Below, piece after piece: positions 1 to 12,584 of a stretch of 64,000 bases of DNA (positions are counted from its first letter, which is position 1; every line of letters starts with the position of its first letter). The position numbers and the translations under genes were made by a program. The stretch is from Hepsetus odoe (Eukaryota > Chordata > Actinopteri > Characiformes > Hepsetidae): positions 7,459,816 to 7,523,815 of the forward strand of contig CM029369.1 in assembly GCA_017165825.1 (NCBI GenBank), read 5' to 3'. The notes under the pieces were generated by a model that worked only from the letters and a program-made list of their open reading frames with translations, ran no database searches and was not told where the DNA came from.

Positions 1-201
1 AAGAGAGGGGAGAGGGGAGAGAGAGGGGAGAGAGGGAGAGGGAGAGAGAGAGGAAGAGTGAGAGAGAGAGAGAGAGAGAGGAGAGAGGCGAGAGTGAGAG
101 AGAGAGAGAGAGAGGGAGAGAGAGGAGAGGGCAGGAGTGAGAGAGAGAGAGAGGGGAGAGGGAGAGGAGAGAGAGAGAGAGAGGAGGGAGAGAGGAGAGG
201 C

Positions 202-239
<38 letters not shown>

Positions 240-280
240 AGAGGAGGAGAGAGAGGAGAGGAGAGAGAGGGAGGAAAGGC

Positions 281-313
<33 letters not shown>

Positions 314-352
314 GGTGGGGAGAGAGAGAGTGAGAGAGAGAGAGGGGGGGGG
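1..352 (+). repeat. GA-rich low-complexity block
   Basis: Imperfect GA repeats with GGGGA and GCGAGTGA interruptions fill the start of the window and probably continue beyond it. The Arg-Glu reading frame across it is spurious. Confidence 0.95.
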
Positions 353-488
353 GTGGGGTATAAGTATATAAAATGTATAAGTATAAATGGGATGTGTGTG
401 TTTACTTGTCCATATTGTCTTGGACCAAGCAGATCTTTTATAGCCCATTCCTAATACTTAAAAACCCTTTTTACACTCTTCTATGCCT

Positions 489-489
<1 letters not shown>

Positions 490-572
<83 letters not shown>
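490..572 (+). repeat. CA microsatellite
   Basis: About 41 uninterrupted CA units. Confidence 0.97.
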
Positions 573-573
<1 letters not shown>

Positions 574-949
574 TTACTCCTTTAATTACATCATACGTGA
601 GTCGTAATTTCCCTGAATTGCTGACTTTGACTGAGTGCAGAGAAATCTGAATAAGTTCTGTATAGTGCATGATCAGGGGGTAAATCTTTGTGCTGACTCT
701 TTATGCTTTATTGCCTAATCGGTCATCTGTTAAATTATAAAATGTGGAAATTAAAACACACATGAGCTGTTATTTCTGGCATGCGTCTATTGCAAAGGAC
801 TAAACAAATGTCCTTGTGATTTTTTTCTGCTAGTAATAATAGTACAACTTTTTATATTTATATAGTTTTAGTCACGTCCGCCCCCAGTGGCTAACCATCT
901 ATTTTTGATCTCTGAAAAATGCACTATAAATCAATGGACATGGTTTTAA

Positions 950-1570
950 AACTCATGTGAAAAGTAATTTGCAAAGCATCCCCACATGGAAGGCTGTATT
1001 AGCCGTACACCATTTATAGCAGAAACCTTTTTTCCCTCAAACATTCCACTTTTGACTCATCAGTCCAGAGAAAATTATTCCAAAATTTTGAAGGAAATCA
1101 ATATGTTTAAAGTGTAATCAGTCAAAATGTTGGCAAATGTTGGACAATTCTTAATGCTCCTCTTTCTTAACTATGGCTTTTGCTTAGATGTTCCTTTGGA
1201 TTCTGTTCTGTGTTTTCTCCGGTTACAGATGATGGCTCTCATGGTGGTTCACTAGAGTCTCAGAGATTAAGAAGCTGATTTTCAACCCTTTCAATAATTT
1301 TCTATTGATCGTGACATTTTAGGGAGCTTGACATTGCTGGGAAAGTTGTATTAAGTGATGCAGCAATGAACCTTGTTTGTGACTTGTCTAATGTAACCCT
1401 TTATAAAACAATTTAGTTCATTATATGCATTTGCTTTTTCACAGAGGTGATATTTAGGTGAGCTTCTGCCTTTCAATAAATCACAAGGTTATGCTCTAGC
1501 TGTGTTTTCTGTCTAGTTTGATTATCTTCTTTATAGTGCTAGTTTTTTGGGGGTTACAACCAGTTTATTG
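950..1570 (-). mobile_element. Degraded Tc1-like transposase remnant
   Basis: The segment around 1215-1300 (GATGATGGCTCTCATGGTGG, then TTCACTAGAGTCTC) resembles the reverse complement of the N-terminal DNA-binding part of a common fish Tc1 transposase. Upstream, TGACTCATCAGTCCAGAG resembles the usual context of the same family. It is heavily mutated, no terminal repeats are seen, and the limits are approximate. Confidence 0.5.
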
Positions 1571-1680
1571 ATGTTGTTGTTTTTTTTTTTAATACTTTTT
1601 CACAGTATTGTATGTCTGTCCCAGACACAGTAGCAACAATACTGGGAGGTTGAAAGCTATCACTTGCCTCTTCTGATGTA

Positions 1681-1920
1681 GCGGGGCAGTTGGCCTAATG
1701 CTTAGGGAGTTGTCTCCAGAATCAGAAGGTCATGGATTTGAATCCCATACCAGTAGGTTGCCCTGAGGTAACCTTGAGCAAGGTACCGTCCCTGTCACTG
1801 CTCCCCAGGTGCTTTCAATAGCTTCCCCCTGCTGCACGTGTTTGTTTGTGGGTAAAATGCAGAGGTTGTGGTTCCCTGTGTGTCGCGCTGTGTTTCACAA
1901 TGACAAGAATAGTAATTTTC
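1681..1920 (+). mobile_element. tRNA-derived SINE (family A)
   Basis: A tRNA-like head has A-box-like TTGGCCTAATGCTTAGG and B-box-like GGATTTGAATCCC. A body follows with GAGCAAGGTACCGTCCCTGT and CCCCCTGCTGCACGTG, then a tail with TTCACAATGACAAGAATAGT. Related copies occur at 5436 and 23551 on the + strand, and at 2465, 4545, 49960 and 61580 on the - strand. Confidence 0.8.
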
Positions 1921-2361
1921 ATGAGTTTAAGCCACCAACACATCTTTCCTAGCTGCTCTTATCGTAACATAAATGGACCGCTGAAACTGTTTTAAGGAAA
2001 ATTCTAATGGATTAACTTGTTACATCAGCTTACAGGCTGGCAATGGTGTGAGTAATGAGGAGGAGTGATGCCAATTATGCACCTGATCTCTTGGCTACAG
2101 ATGACTGTGGCATCACCAGGCATCAACATCTTTTTCCCCAACACTTACACAGTTTCTCCACTTGGAGCAAAAACATTTGAAAATGTTTAATCCCTCCAAA
2201 AGCTACTTAACAGTAAGTCATTACACAAAATGGTAATGAATGGGCTGCTTTCCTCTGAAAGGTTATACTTTATGGATATAAGATCTTAATAAAACACAAA
2301 TGATATGGATGGTAGGCAAGTTTTTTCAGGGTAAAGTAGCCTTGACATTTCTCTTTATGTC

Positions 2362-2586
2362 ATTGTCTGCAGCTTATCCCAAGCAGGGTCACGAGTCCAT
2401 CCCAGCTCACACAGGGCGAAGGACGGGGGACACACTCTGGACAGCCCATCGCAGAGAGGAGCGTGACGGGGACGGCACCTTGCTCAAGGGTACCTCAGGG
2501 CAACCTATCGGGAACCTATCGGTTCGAACCCCGATCCTCCGATCATGCAGCCAACGCCCTAACCACTAGGCCACCGCTGTGCCCTT
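2362..2586 (-). mobile_element. Composite of repeat C fragment and truncated SINE A
   Basis: Positions 2362-2450 carry a fragment of repeat family C (CCATCCCAGCTCACACAGGG and CCCATCGCAG). It is followed at 2465-2586 by a - strand SINE A head with GGTTCGAACCCC (B box) and CCACTAGGCCACCGCTGTGC (A box). An apparent reading frame over this stretch has no protein meaning. Confidence 0.7.
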
Positions 2587-2910
2587 ATCTCTTTATGAAG
2601 ATATCAAATTCATGCTTTAACTAACATGTGACACCTGATCCAGCTAAACAACAACTTCTGAAACATCTAAATATTAGATATTAATATTAGCGTTAGATTA
2701 GGGTTGTAAATACGCTCTGTGGCACAAGATATCCAGAAGAAAACTTTTAAAAGTTAGTGTTACATACAGAATATGTAGTAGGATATCAGGGAACACCGAA
2801 AATAAACACTCTAAACCCTGAAGACAGTGAATTATACATTGATATAAACATATAAACTACATGCTGTACATTCTGTCATTGGGCAGATGAAATGGCATGT
2901 ATATGGCAAG

Positions 2911-2955
2911 TATAGTAGATTCCCATCTATTAAAAATAGATGGGAATCTACTATA
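2911..2955. repeat. Perfect inverted repeat (hairpin), 21-bp arms and 3-bp loop
   Basis: The arm TATAGTAGATTCCCATCTAT plus T at 2911-2931 is followed by AAA and then its exact reverse complement at 2935-2955. I found no mismatch in the arms and no further pairing outside. Confidence 0.95.
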
Positions 2956-3379
2956 AATACCATTAAAAATAGAAAAGACATGACATAAGACCAGGGATAT
3001 GATTTTGAAAATAACATTATTAATGATACTTTACCAACTTAACTGGTAACTTTTACAGAGCTTTAATACATGTGTTTTGATTGCCAATTTATTATGTAGC
3101 TTGTGTGAGATCCCTCCAAAGGATTTTCTTGCCGTTGATTGACAAGTAGAAAACTTGTAGACATACAAGCCCCCTAGGAAAGCTACTCCACATCATGGAC
3201 TTCATCGACAGAATATTAATAAGATGTGCGGCTAACTTTCTAGTAGTCTAGAGTAGCCTGAATATGGAAGGAAATAAACTAGAAGAACTGAAGAACACTG
3301 GCCCCTGCTGTTCTTATACTATGTGTTTCTTTATCATCATTCAACAAACTATGTGCATTCTTGCTCCATTTGCCCAAAA

Positions 3380-3592
3380 AATGGCTGGTGGTGGTCTAGT
3401 GGTAAGATTTGCCTACAGACCTAGACCTGGCCCGAGAGGTCGCAGGTTCGAATCCCACCTCCAGCAGTACCACCATTGGCTTTCTGAGCAAGACCCCAAG
3501 TTGCTCCAGGGGGACTGTCCGTGTAGTTAGGAAATATAGGTCACTCTGGATAAGAGTGTCTGCTAAATGCCATAAATGTAAATAAAAGTAGT
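3380..3592 (+). mobile_element. tRNA-derived SINE (family B) with fish-type 3' tail
   Basis: The head has GGTGGTCTAGTGG and the B box GCAGGTTCGAATCCC. The body has GACCCCAAGTTGCTCCAGGG, and the tail GATAAGAGTGTCTGCTAAAT is a sequence shared by many fish SINEs and their partner LINEs. It looks like an old but complete insertion. Confidence 0.85.
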
Positions 3593-3724
3593 CAATATGT
3601 TAAACATCTTTGGTGTATAAAGTTTATATCTTTAGTTGTGCATTTAAACAGCAGAGATAAAATATAATAACAATTAAAAAATCATAATCTTCAATTACTC
3701 ATTCACACAATTTCTTGTCTGATT

Positions 3725-4050
3725 AGGGTTATGGGTGGTGCTGGAGCCCATCCCAGCTCTCACCAGGTGAAAAGTGATGAAACACCCTGGACCGGTTGCC
3801 AGTCCTTCGCAGGTCAGATGCACAGACACACACTCACACCTAGGGGGCAATTTAGCCTCTTCAGTCTACCTGATGTGCATGTCTTTGGACCGTGAGATGA
3901 AACTGGAGTTCCTGAAGACATGCATACATGGGAAGAACATGCAAACTCCGCTCAGAAAGGACCCGGAGCATCCCCCAGGGAATCAAATCCAGGACCTTGT
4001 TGTTGTGAGGTAACACCACTACCACTACTGCATCACTGTACTGCCATATT
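3725..4050 (+). mobile_element. Dispersed fish repeat (family C)
   Basis: Characteristic blocks occur in order: GGTGCTGGAGCCCATCCCAG, CACCCTGGACCGGTTGCCAG, GCATGTCTTTGGACCGTGAG, GAACATGCAAACTCCG and a closing AATCAAATCCAGGACCTTG. I recognise this as a very widespread fish interspersed repeat but cannot assign its class securely. Reverse copies are at 51880 and 62000, with fragments at 2362, 61440 and 63820. Confidence 0.75.
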
Positions 4051-4142
4051 TTCTGATTGCACTGAATGTGTACTGGTTACTAGCATATTTTTTCATCTTA
4101 ACTTGCTTATATATCTGGTATGATCCCCATAGAAGAGCCATG

Positions 4143-4420
4143 CTAACAGAACGGAATGCTCTGGAGGAGCAGCGCTTGAGCCCCACCATACCCAATGCCA
4201 AGCATCAGCTCAAGGTGTATGAATCTCCACAGGACTGAGCTGAGGAGAAATAGAGCTGTGTTGTCTGAAGGGATGGAACTCAGTCTGGTACTTTGGGATG
4301 TGCTGAAAGGGCCTTTGTGATCCAAACATAGCCATCCATTAGTAACAGACCTCACTGATGCTCTGGTGGCTGAATGCAATGAAATGTGCCAGAAGAGCAA
4401 ACTCCATATTAATATCCTTT
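4143..4420 (+). mobile_element. Degraded Tc1-like transposase C-terminal fragment
   Basis: A + frame at about 4288-4390 contains LWDVLK and, after a stop, VTDLTDALVAECNEM. This resembles the end of Tc1-like transposases (LWDEL...VTDLTNALVAEW). It is interrupted by stops and no ends are seen. A possible related piece lies at 5300-5400 (CTGTTTTCTGGAGTGATG, a block common in these transposases). Confidence 0.45.
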
Positions 4421-4544
4421 ATTTTAGATGTTTGATGAATGATACATTAGTGCAATTTATTGAGAAAAGTGATTTAACTTCTGTAAGCTTCCATTAAGTG
4501 AATGTGAGTATTTGTCATTGTGATAAACAGCACAGCAATCTGCT

Positions 4545-4675
4545 TTTCACCCATATACACCATGCAGCAGGGGACAGCTATTTAAAGCGCCCTGGGAGCA
4601 GTGACGATGATGGTGCCTATCTCAAGGGTACCTCAGAGCAACCTACTGTTCTGGGATTCCAACCCAGGCTGACCC
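4545..4675 (-). mobile_element. Truncated SINE (family A), reverse orientation
   Basis: CTCAAGGGTACCTCAGAGCA and GGGATTCCAACCCAGG are the reverse complement of the SINE A body and B box. The A-box end is lost. Confidence 0.65.
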
Positions 4676-5435
4676 GCATTACTTACTGTTTTATAAGTGC
4701 AGTTCAAGTGCAAAGAAGCAAACTTCAGGCATCAAATATGTCTTGTAACATCAACTATATATTTTTTTTACTTTTAAAGTCACAAAATTTGAAAGAAAAT
4801 GTTATTAGCCATATGTATCCTCTCCCCTGGTCACATGGGCCATTTTAGCTACTTCTGAAGTTTATCCACCATGCCCCGAAGCCAGACACTGGACCACCTG
4901 TGGACACGTGGGTCAGAACTTTGGGCAAATCCCAGACAGAGCAAAAAGCCTACCACCGCAGAGGCGCTCACAGAATGTTAACAGCAACTTCTGCTCCTCG
5001 ATCGATGACTTGGTTTAACAGTCGAGTCACTGTGCACGAGCTCACTGGGCGTAGACGGCAGGGTGTGACCGTTATGCATGATGTAGCGCAGCCAAAACAA
5101 AGAACAAGTTATTTCAATTCAACACGGTTTTGTTACTTTTTTCATCAAAGGTCAAGCACTGTCAAAATTATCAGCATATTGACCTTTTTAAACATTCCAG
5201 AAACATCCAGATCATAGATTGCACTCTGGCTCCAGGACACAACCAAAAACCAAGGGGTTAAAAGTGTTCCACAGCAAGTCATAGAGGGAGGAAGACCATC
5301 CAATTTCTTCTACAAGGCCTAAAGTGAAGCGCTGTTTTCTGGAGTGATGGGGCCCATCCAGTACCTTTGGGAAGAGCTAAAATGGCCAAAACTAATCATC
5401 CCACATGCGTATATATGAATATTCCTACTATTAAT

Positions 5436-5670
5436 AGTGGGGCAGTGGTGGCCTAATGTTTGTGGACTAGGCTTCAGGATCGAAAGCTTGTGGGTTCGAT
5501 TCCCAGACCAGTAGGTTGCTCTGAACTACCCTTGAGCAAGGTACCGTCCCATCCCTGCTACCCAGGCGCTGGAAATATTTGCTCCCTGATGCATGTGTGT
5601 ATAGGTTAAAAGTAGGGAATGTGTTTTCACAGGGTGCTGAGCTGTTTTTTACAATGACAGATTCACTTCA
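5436..5670 (+). mobile_element. tRNA-derived SINE (family A)
   Basis: The head has GTGGCCTAATGTTTG and the B-box-like GGGTTCGATTCCC. The body has GAGCAAGGTACCGTCCCATC and a tail with TTTACAATGACAGATTCACT. It is diverged but full length compared with 1681-1920. Confidence 0.8.
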
Positions 5671-5943
5671 CTTCAGTTCCACAATTCACAATTCTCCTTC
5701 ATTTAATAAAGCCTATTCAGAAGAGTAGCTTCTGTGACAAATCAACGAAGCAAGGACAAAATCCCTTGATTGCCCTTGATTTTTAAAAGAGAAATCGATC
5801 GACAGGTGTCTCCAAACATTACAGATCAAATGGCCTTTTCTACAGAGAAGACACTTCTGCACACACTACAAAATGACTGTGTATTGATTGAAATTAATAA
5901 ATTGGTTTAAAATAGACCAGACACAAGATTTCATACAGATTTC

Positions 5944-5956
5944 ACACACACACTTG

Positions 5957-5992
<36 letters not shown>

Positions 5993-6173
5993 ATGGCCTG
6001 GTAGAGCTGTGTGTGCTTGATGCGCATGCTGGTGCTAACCCAGTCAGTCCAGCCTTTATGAGGATGATGGACAGGTCCAGACATCAGCCCACACTGATAC
6101 TGCATGATATGGCTTCATGCCCTGCTATCTCCTTTTCACATCACACACACTTTAAGCAATGCTTAAATAGCAG

Positions 6174-6221
<48 letters not shown>

Positions 6222-6235
6222 ACACACTCACATAC
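5944..6235 (+). repeat. Two CA microsatellites flanking a unique spacer
   Basis: CA runs cover about 5944-5988 and 6174-6235, the second with CG variants. The spacer of about 185 bp carries no recognisable gene. Confidence 0.9.
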
Positions 6236-7466
6236 ACACCCTGCCACCCGGCAACAGAAAATAAATGAGCCTCCACAACATCAACTCTTTTTATATTGCC
6301 GTGACATATAAAGAATTAAATATTAATATGGTGTTGTATATCGATCGGGAGGGAAAAAAAAGAAAATACCTGCCACTATAATGGGGTGGTTGATATTTCT
6401 GAATAAAACAGTGACAAACTCGTTATCAAAGGGCAATTTTTAAACATTCATGACAGCAGGGGAGTGCTGCTCTGGGAAGGCTCACAGGCCTGGTAAGCAG
6501 GAAGCCTCAGAGGAAACCCACCCACACTGCACACCATGTGCAGTGTGTATTGCTCAGCTCAATAGACTGTCATGGACTATGTACAGTGTGGTAAAACACC
6601 TCTGGGCAGTTAAGAAAAATTATATTCAAACCTAAAGTACCATGATTTTTTAATATGAAGCGTATTTTAGAGTAACTGAAGTCTTTCCAATTAAGTTCCA
6701 CGACTGTATTGCATAAAAATGAGAAAAAATTAGAAGCATTTCCAGTTTTAGTGCAAATAAAATTCCAACATCTGAATAATTTTCTTATAAATTTCTTACA
6801 ACATTCTAAAATGTTCACAGTTATTCGTATTGAAAATTGTATAAAAATCCACAGCATGAAACGTTTTCTTTCAAAAAAAGTATTAAAATGGTAAACTACT
6901 GTTTAAATCAGTGTTCCCAGGTATAACATATAAAATAAACATTTCATAATATAAATCAATATGTAAGGATTTCTCTATATAAACCACATACCATTATATA
7001 CATGGGAGTGTTCCTCATTCAGAAAGCCTAAAACATGGCACGTACTTAAGTCTCTTTTATCAAAAGCAAAAATTACAAGGAATTCTTAATTTCTTATGTG
7101 GTGTGATAAGGAGTGAATGAATGATTAGTGTAAAATGTTTATGTGAAATGCACTCGGTCAACCCAAAGCTATTAGTAAAGAGAAGGAATGGCCCATCCTG
7201 ATCATGCCAGTAGCGGGAGGACAGTTTTGGAAAAGAGGTCTCTGTGCATGCAAGCCGTTTTAACTCAAAACACAATTCGGCTATTGAGAGGCTGAATGTG
7301 GATGACTCATGAGTGGGCTATGGACTGTGGAGTGGGCATGTGCCAAAAGAGAGCCGACGAGGGAGAAGAAAAAGAGGCGTCAAAAGAAAGTGTGTCCCTA
7401 TGAGGCCTTAGAAAGTAAACACAAGAGAGATGAGAAGCGTCCAGTCCTGAAGCAGTGGATGAGAAG

Positions 7467-7469
<3 letters not shown>

Positions 7470-7500
<31 letters not shown>
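7470..7500 (+). repeat. GT microsatellite
   Basis: About 15 GT units. Confidence 0.9.
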
Positions 7501-7505
<5 letters not shown>

Positions 7506-7863
7506 ATGTACTTGGGCACACAGTTCTCTTTTGACCACTTCAGGCCACTCTCAAGTCCTGGGTGTCACTGCTTGTGCCATGTATCAAAGTGCCCGACAGC
7601 CTCCACTGAGAAAGAAATACACTCCCTCTGTCCAGAGGCAAGGACAGAGGAGTGAAAGAGTCTTACCTCTGGCCTCTTCACTCCTCTTTTGTTCATCTCT
7701 CACTCTCTTAGGCTGTGGGCGACTATCTCCGTGTCAGCTTGTGACCACAGGACGTTAGCTGGATGCAACACACAGACATACGCTACACATCACTGAACTG
7801 TCCACACTCTCCCTCTGCCCAAGGCTGGACACAGAATCTGTCTTACTGCAAGATTCAACAGAA

Positions 7864-7896
<33 letters not shown>
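7864..7896 (+). repeat. CA microsatellite
   Basis: About 16 CA units. Confidence 0.9.
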
Positions 7897-7898
<2 letters not shown>

Positions 7899-10800
7899 GG
7901 TCCTATACACATTCCATGTGCACTGTGTACTTATTAGCTTTCTGAGTAAAATTGTGCATCTCCAGGGAAATACAAAGTGCTTTCCTTTAAGCAGAAACCA
8001 GTTTCCAGTAACTTTGGACTATTTTTTTGCTTTGTCTTTTATCAAGACTTGGAAAAATGGAATGGAAAAGAGCATTTCCATTACTCCATATCTGCCATTA
8101 CATTAAAATCATCAGCCTCATATTGTATAGTTATCTCATTTTTTAACATAATCAATAGTGTTCAGTGTGTCCAGCACAAATGTGATTATTATGATTGTTA
8201 GATACATCAGCAAATTAAAACAATGTTTTGATGCCATGAGCTGATTTACAGAATATGTAAGAATTGTGTACTTGTTCTTTTTTGTAACTGGTAAAATTTG
8301 TAATCATTTGGAAAACTCCTGGAATAGGGGGCTTTAAAACTTCATTAAAGATAAACAAACAGAAAATCACAAAAACTGTCAACGTCTGCGTTATGACTGA
8401 ATAACTCTCAGGCCACGCTGAGTGATATTTACATATCTGATGTATTAAATGAACTATGAGTGTGTGATGTTCTGAGAGCTTCGGCATTATGTGTTTTGCT
8501 TTCTGTAATAACAAGAGAAACGCACTGCCTAATCAATCAAATCACCCAGCAAACACCTTGCACTCTAAAAACAATTAGAGCCCTCGTCCCAGATCGATAA
8601 GGCTGCACTCGGAGGAGATATCTACCAGCCATTCATTTCACCTGCTCCCGGTGTACTCAGCCACAACCATCTGTCTGCCACCGCCACTCAGGCCCCAGCT
8701 GGGAGGATATATATACAGAGTATATATATAAAAAAACTCCACCTCCACCTAATAAAAAACGCTAATCGAAAACAATATAACTTAACATGGCCTCATGGCC
8801 CCTGCTCGCTAATATCCCAGGACTCAAGGACTCAAACACACACCAGATGTTATTTCTTTACTTTTCTACTCTTGCTTCTGGAAAGCTTGAATAAATCTCT
8901 CTCACTGGCCAGTATATCAATAAAAAGTGACATGTTAGACTAGCCCCACTTTATATTAATGTGTCCTATAACTGTATAATAACATATTAACAATGCCCTC
9001 ACAACTGTGCCACCACTGGTCATGGGTTCGCTGTTAGAGCTGGATTAAAGTCGTACATTTTAGATATACAAACATCTTTGATCATTTCAGTTTACTCATG
9101 TGATTACATAATGACATGACTAAAGTCTGAAGGTAATCTATGTGTGTAAATACATGCGATGTTCTATTTCATTGTTTTTAGAAGGTTTTGCTCCCTCTGT
9201 GAAACTTTTCCAGGGGCTCTAACTTTGTTGCACAATTGTTGCACAGTTTTTTTTGGTTTTTTTTGGTGATCACACTTAAGAACTATCACATTGGTGGGAT
9301 TTTTCTCAAGACCGATTCATCGTAAATCTATCCTGTAATAGTAATTTATAATCTGTGTTTTAAATTCATGTATGAAATCATTTATTGAATCATTCAGCAA
9401 ATGCTAAGAGGGTATTCACTGCAATGAAATAAAACGTGTTGTGAGTAATAATAAAATGATAAATAAAATAATAATAATAATAAGTGCAGCAAAGCACAGA
9501 TTAAGTAATAACATCCCCGGGTATTTCTTTAAAGTGAAGAATAATGTTTAGGATTTGCCCTCTTTATTAGGCTGGGATGCTTTCAAAGAAAGAGTTTGTT
9601 CTACCTGCCCTCCTTGCCTGAGCTTTAATAGCTAATAATTCTGATAATTCTATCAGATAATAATTCTATTAGATAATTGTTCTGATAATTCTGAATTGGA
9701 TGTGCACCAGTACAGACCGAGCTGCTCTGTGCTGCACTAAGACAAAAATATAGATATAAATATAAAGAATATGAATATTTGTGATATAAACTTTTATAAA
9801 AATATACTTTTGTAAAAGAATGAGTAACTTATTTGGTACGTATCTGTCTCAAGAACTTCTGAAAATGACTGACAATGACTAATATTAAGATGATTCATGA
9901 AAACTGTTGTTTTCACCCCTTTTTACACATTCTTTGAGTTTTAAGAGCGCTCACACTCACTATTATCACTTTTGACACCTGTCCTTTTTCAGCATCAAGA
10001 AAGCAGTGCATTTCTTACTGTACTGGTGAATGGTGAATGTGTCTGTCCCTCCAGGTCAGGATTAGTGTAGGTTTGGGTCACGGCTGCTATGCTGCAGCGT
10101 GGGATTTATCATGCTAATATAGTAAAGGGAAAAATGTTTTCTCTTGGGATTAAGCCTATGGGATAATCTCACCCCAGAGGAACTTGAGCTGCTCACAACA
10201 CTCCCAGCACAAGCCTAATCCTTTTTTCACATGTAGATTCAGACGAGAGGGGCTTTCACTTGTCAGTAGTTATAATGTGAAAGATGACTTAATTTATAGA
10301 CTCTGTAATGGCAGCTGGGCCTGCTGTATTCTGGAGAAGACTGTGCATGGACAGGGCTGTTTTAAAGAATCCCAGCACTTTGTAAATACACTACAGGCAA
10401 AGCAAAGCAAAACTATGGAGTTGATCCTTTTTTCATTCCATTTCTGAAATCATTCTTAATGTTCAGTCTTGTTGCTTACAAAGTGCTTGGGCAGCATTGC
10501 AACTAAACACAGTCATCCCATTAAGGCCTAATGAAAAATAAGATGAATTGAAAGTTAGATACTGAAAGCGAGAGAGTAAGAGAGGGGTATAAAGAGAATG
10601 ACTGCATTAACCTTTGCACTGGCCTGGCTTTTAGTGGGTGGACAGCAGAGGGGTCTCCCCATCATCAGGACATTGTACCGCCCAGCTGCATGAGATTAGT
10701 CCTCCTCATCACTATTCCACTGCTGGAGCTGATGCAGAGGCCAGAGACTGGCTGTTCTAAACATGACACAAATATTCACCTGATATCAACTTGACTAAAA

Positions 10801-11175
10801 AAAAAACAACAACATGGAGACAAAGACAAGCTCTTCCCTTTCTCTTTCAGCCAGTAAGTAGCTCATGCACGTGTACAGGAGAACTACAAAGGACAAAGAG
10901 TGATAGAACGTTAAAGAAATCCTCAAAGTCTTCTTCAAGGCCGTTCTTTTTCATGCATTTGTGAGAGCTGTTCTACTTAACCAATGGAGGACATTTACAC
11001 AAATCTCCATCAAACACCAAAAAAAGATTTCAAAGAAGAATTTAAAGACCAGAGCATTAACACTATGTGTCTCCAGTGCTTATATTTACATGGGATTTAT
11101 ATACAGAAACAGTAAAGGACATCTGTTCTTATTGGATGCCTTGTATTATGTATTATTCAAAAGAAAAGGGAGGAA

Positions 11176-11245
11176 TGGATGAATGGATGGATGGATGGAT
11201 AAATGGATGGACGGACAGACAGATGGACAGATAGACAGATGAAAC
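11176..11245 (+). repeat. GATG/GACA tetranucleotide repeat
   Basis: GGAT units pass into GACA units in a diverged tetranucleotide tract. Confidence 0.85.
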
Positions 11246-11429
11246 CACAATAAATCAATCAATTGAAATAAACAATTTAATTCTGACATTGTACGCAAAA
11301 TTGTGACTTACAATGAAAAAATAAAAACACTCAGAGAATCAGCTCTCTGTTAGTCTTTTACTAACACTGTCTGTGTATAAAGAGGTTTACTCCAATACGT
11401 GGCTTTTCTAGTCATCCATTCTACTGCTA

Positions 11430-11690
11430 GCGTCCATGATGGGGACCATGACACTGGCAACACATTTGGCCCCCGCACCAGACTGGTGCCCTATGAAAGA
11501 AAACAGCATCAATCACGGCTGCCCATTCATCTGCAGGCCCTGACAAGGCCGATTATTAATTTATCAGCTGGCAGGTTCACTGTAATGGAGTAGCTCGTCC
11601 GCCTGTGTGCGAAACTAAAGGAAGGAGTGTAATTAATAGGGAGGAGACATACCTAATTTTCCCTCTCTCCCCTGTGTGTCAAAGAGCAGC
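11430..11690. promoter_or_regulatory. Candidate conserved non-coding element
   Basis: A unique block without repeats or a credible coding frame. It contains GATTATTAATTTATCAGCTG (an E-box at 11565-11570) and TAATTAAT at 11630-11637. This combination of homeodomain and E-box motifs is typical of developmental enhancers around genes like nr4a2. Conservation itself cannot be seen here. Confidence 0.35.
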
Positions 11691-11702
11691 CTGGGAGGCA
11701 GA

Positions 11703-11850
11703 GTGTATGTGTGTGTATGCATGTATGGTGAGTTGGAGGATGTGTGTGCGTGTGTGTGTGTGTAGGTGTGTTTGTGTGTGTGTGTATGTAGGTCTGTGTG
11801 TTTGTGCGAGAGAGAGAGAGAGAGAGATAGAAAGAGAGAGAGAGAGAGAT
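11703..11850 (+). repeat. GT tract followed by GA tract
   Basis: Interrupted GT repeats (11703-11807) change to GA repeats (11808-11850). Confidence 0.9.
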
Positions 11851-12392
11851 CAGCAGCCTATAAACAGGGGCTAATGTGCTTTTTGATGTTGACTCCCTGC
11901 ATCATAAGGATCATATCAATGGCAGGACTGCGGTGCAGGGATGATCCAGTGTGACAGATATGTATGAGAGTGGCGATAACCCAGGCCATCTGCAGAAATG
12001 ATTATCTACTCAACTCGGCACAAACAAAGTGAAGTGGGCGGGTGCAGTGTCGTCCCTCTGATTTTGTAAATAACAAATTGAAAGTCCCTTGAATTGTACA
12101 GTAAAGTGTCAGGCCCATCATTACTGCCAGCTGGTTTTACGTGCTCCTTGTATTCTTCTCTGTTCTTCTTCTCTGTTATGCTTGAAGGTTTGCCGAACAT
12201 GTTCTGCACGAACACAAAGTGAAATGAAAAAAATTTATAAAGAAAGAAATTGGCTTGTGTCTTAGAATTATGAAGTCTAAATAAATAAATACATTCATTT
12301 TTAATACAATGTTTTTCTTTGCATGATGATTAACCTCTTTTGTTATAGAAACATTCATTGATTAATTCATCTTCTCATCCATTCATCCATTA

Positions 12393-12478
12393 ATAAATAA
12401 ATAAATTCATTCATTTATTCATTCATTCATTCATTCATTCATTCATGCCAGAGAAATAATTTTGAATTATTATCCTGA

Positions 12479-12534
<56 letters not shown>

Positions 12535-12556
12535 GTCTCTCTCTCTCTCTGTCACC
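12393..12556 (+). repeat. ATTC tetranucleotide and CT microsatellites
   Basis: ATTC units to about 12446 are followed by CT repeats with GTCT interruptions from 12478. Confidence 0.92.
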
Positions 12557-12584
12557 CCCTCTCTCACTATCACCGTAAATCTCC

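Noticed and set aside
137..454. Arg/Glu-rich protein at the window start
   Set aside because: A translated GA microsatellite.
1681..1760. Possible tRNA gene
   Set aside because: A and B box-like sequences are present, but no clover-leaf, and the same head recurs with a shared SINE body and tail at several places.
3380..3460. Possible tRNA gene
   Set aside because: It is the head of a SINE with the GATAAGAGTGTCTGCTAAAT tail.
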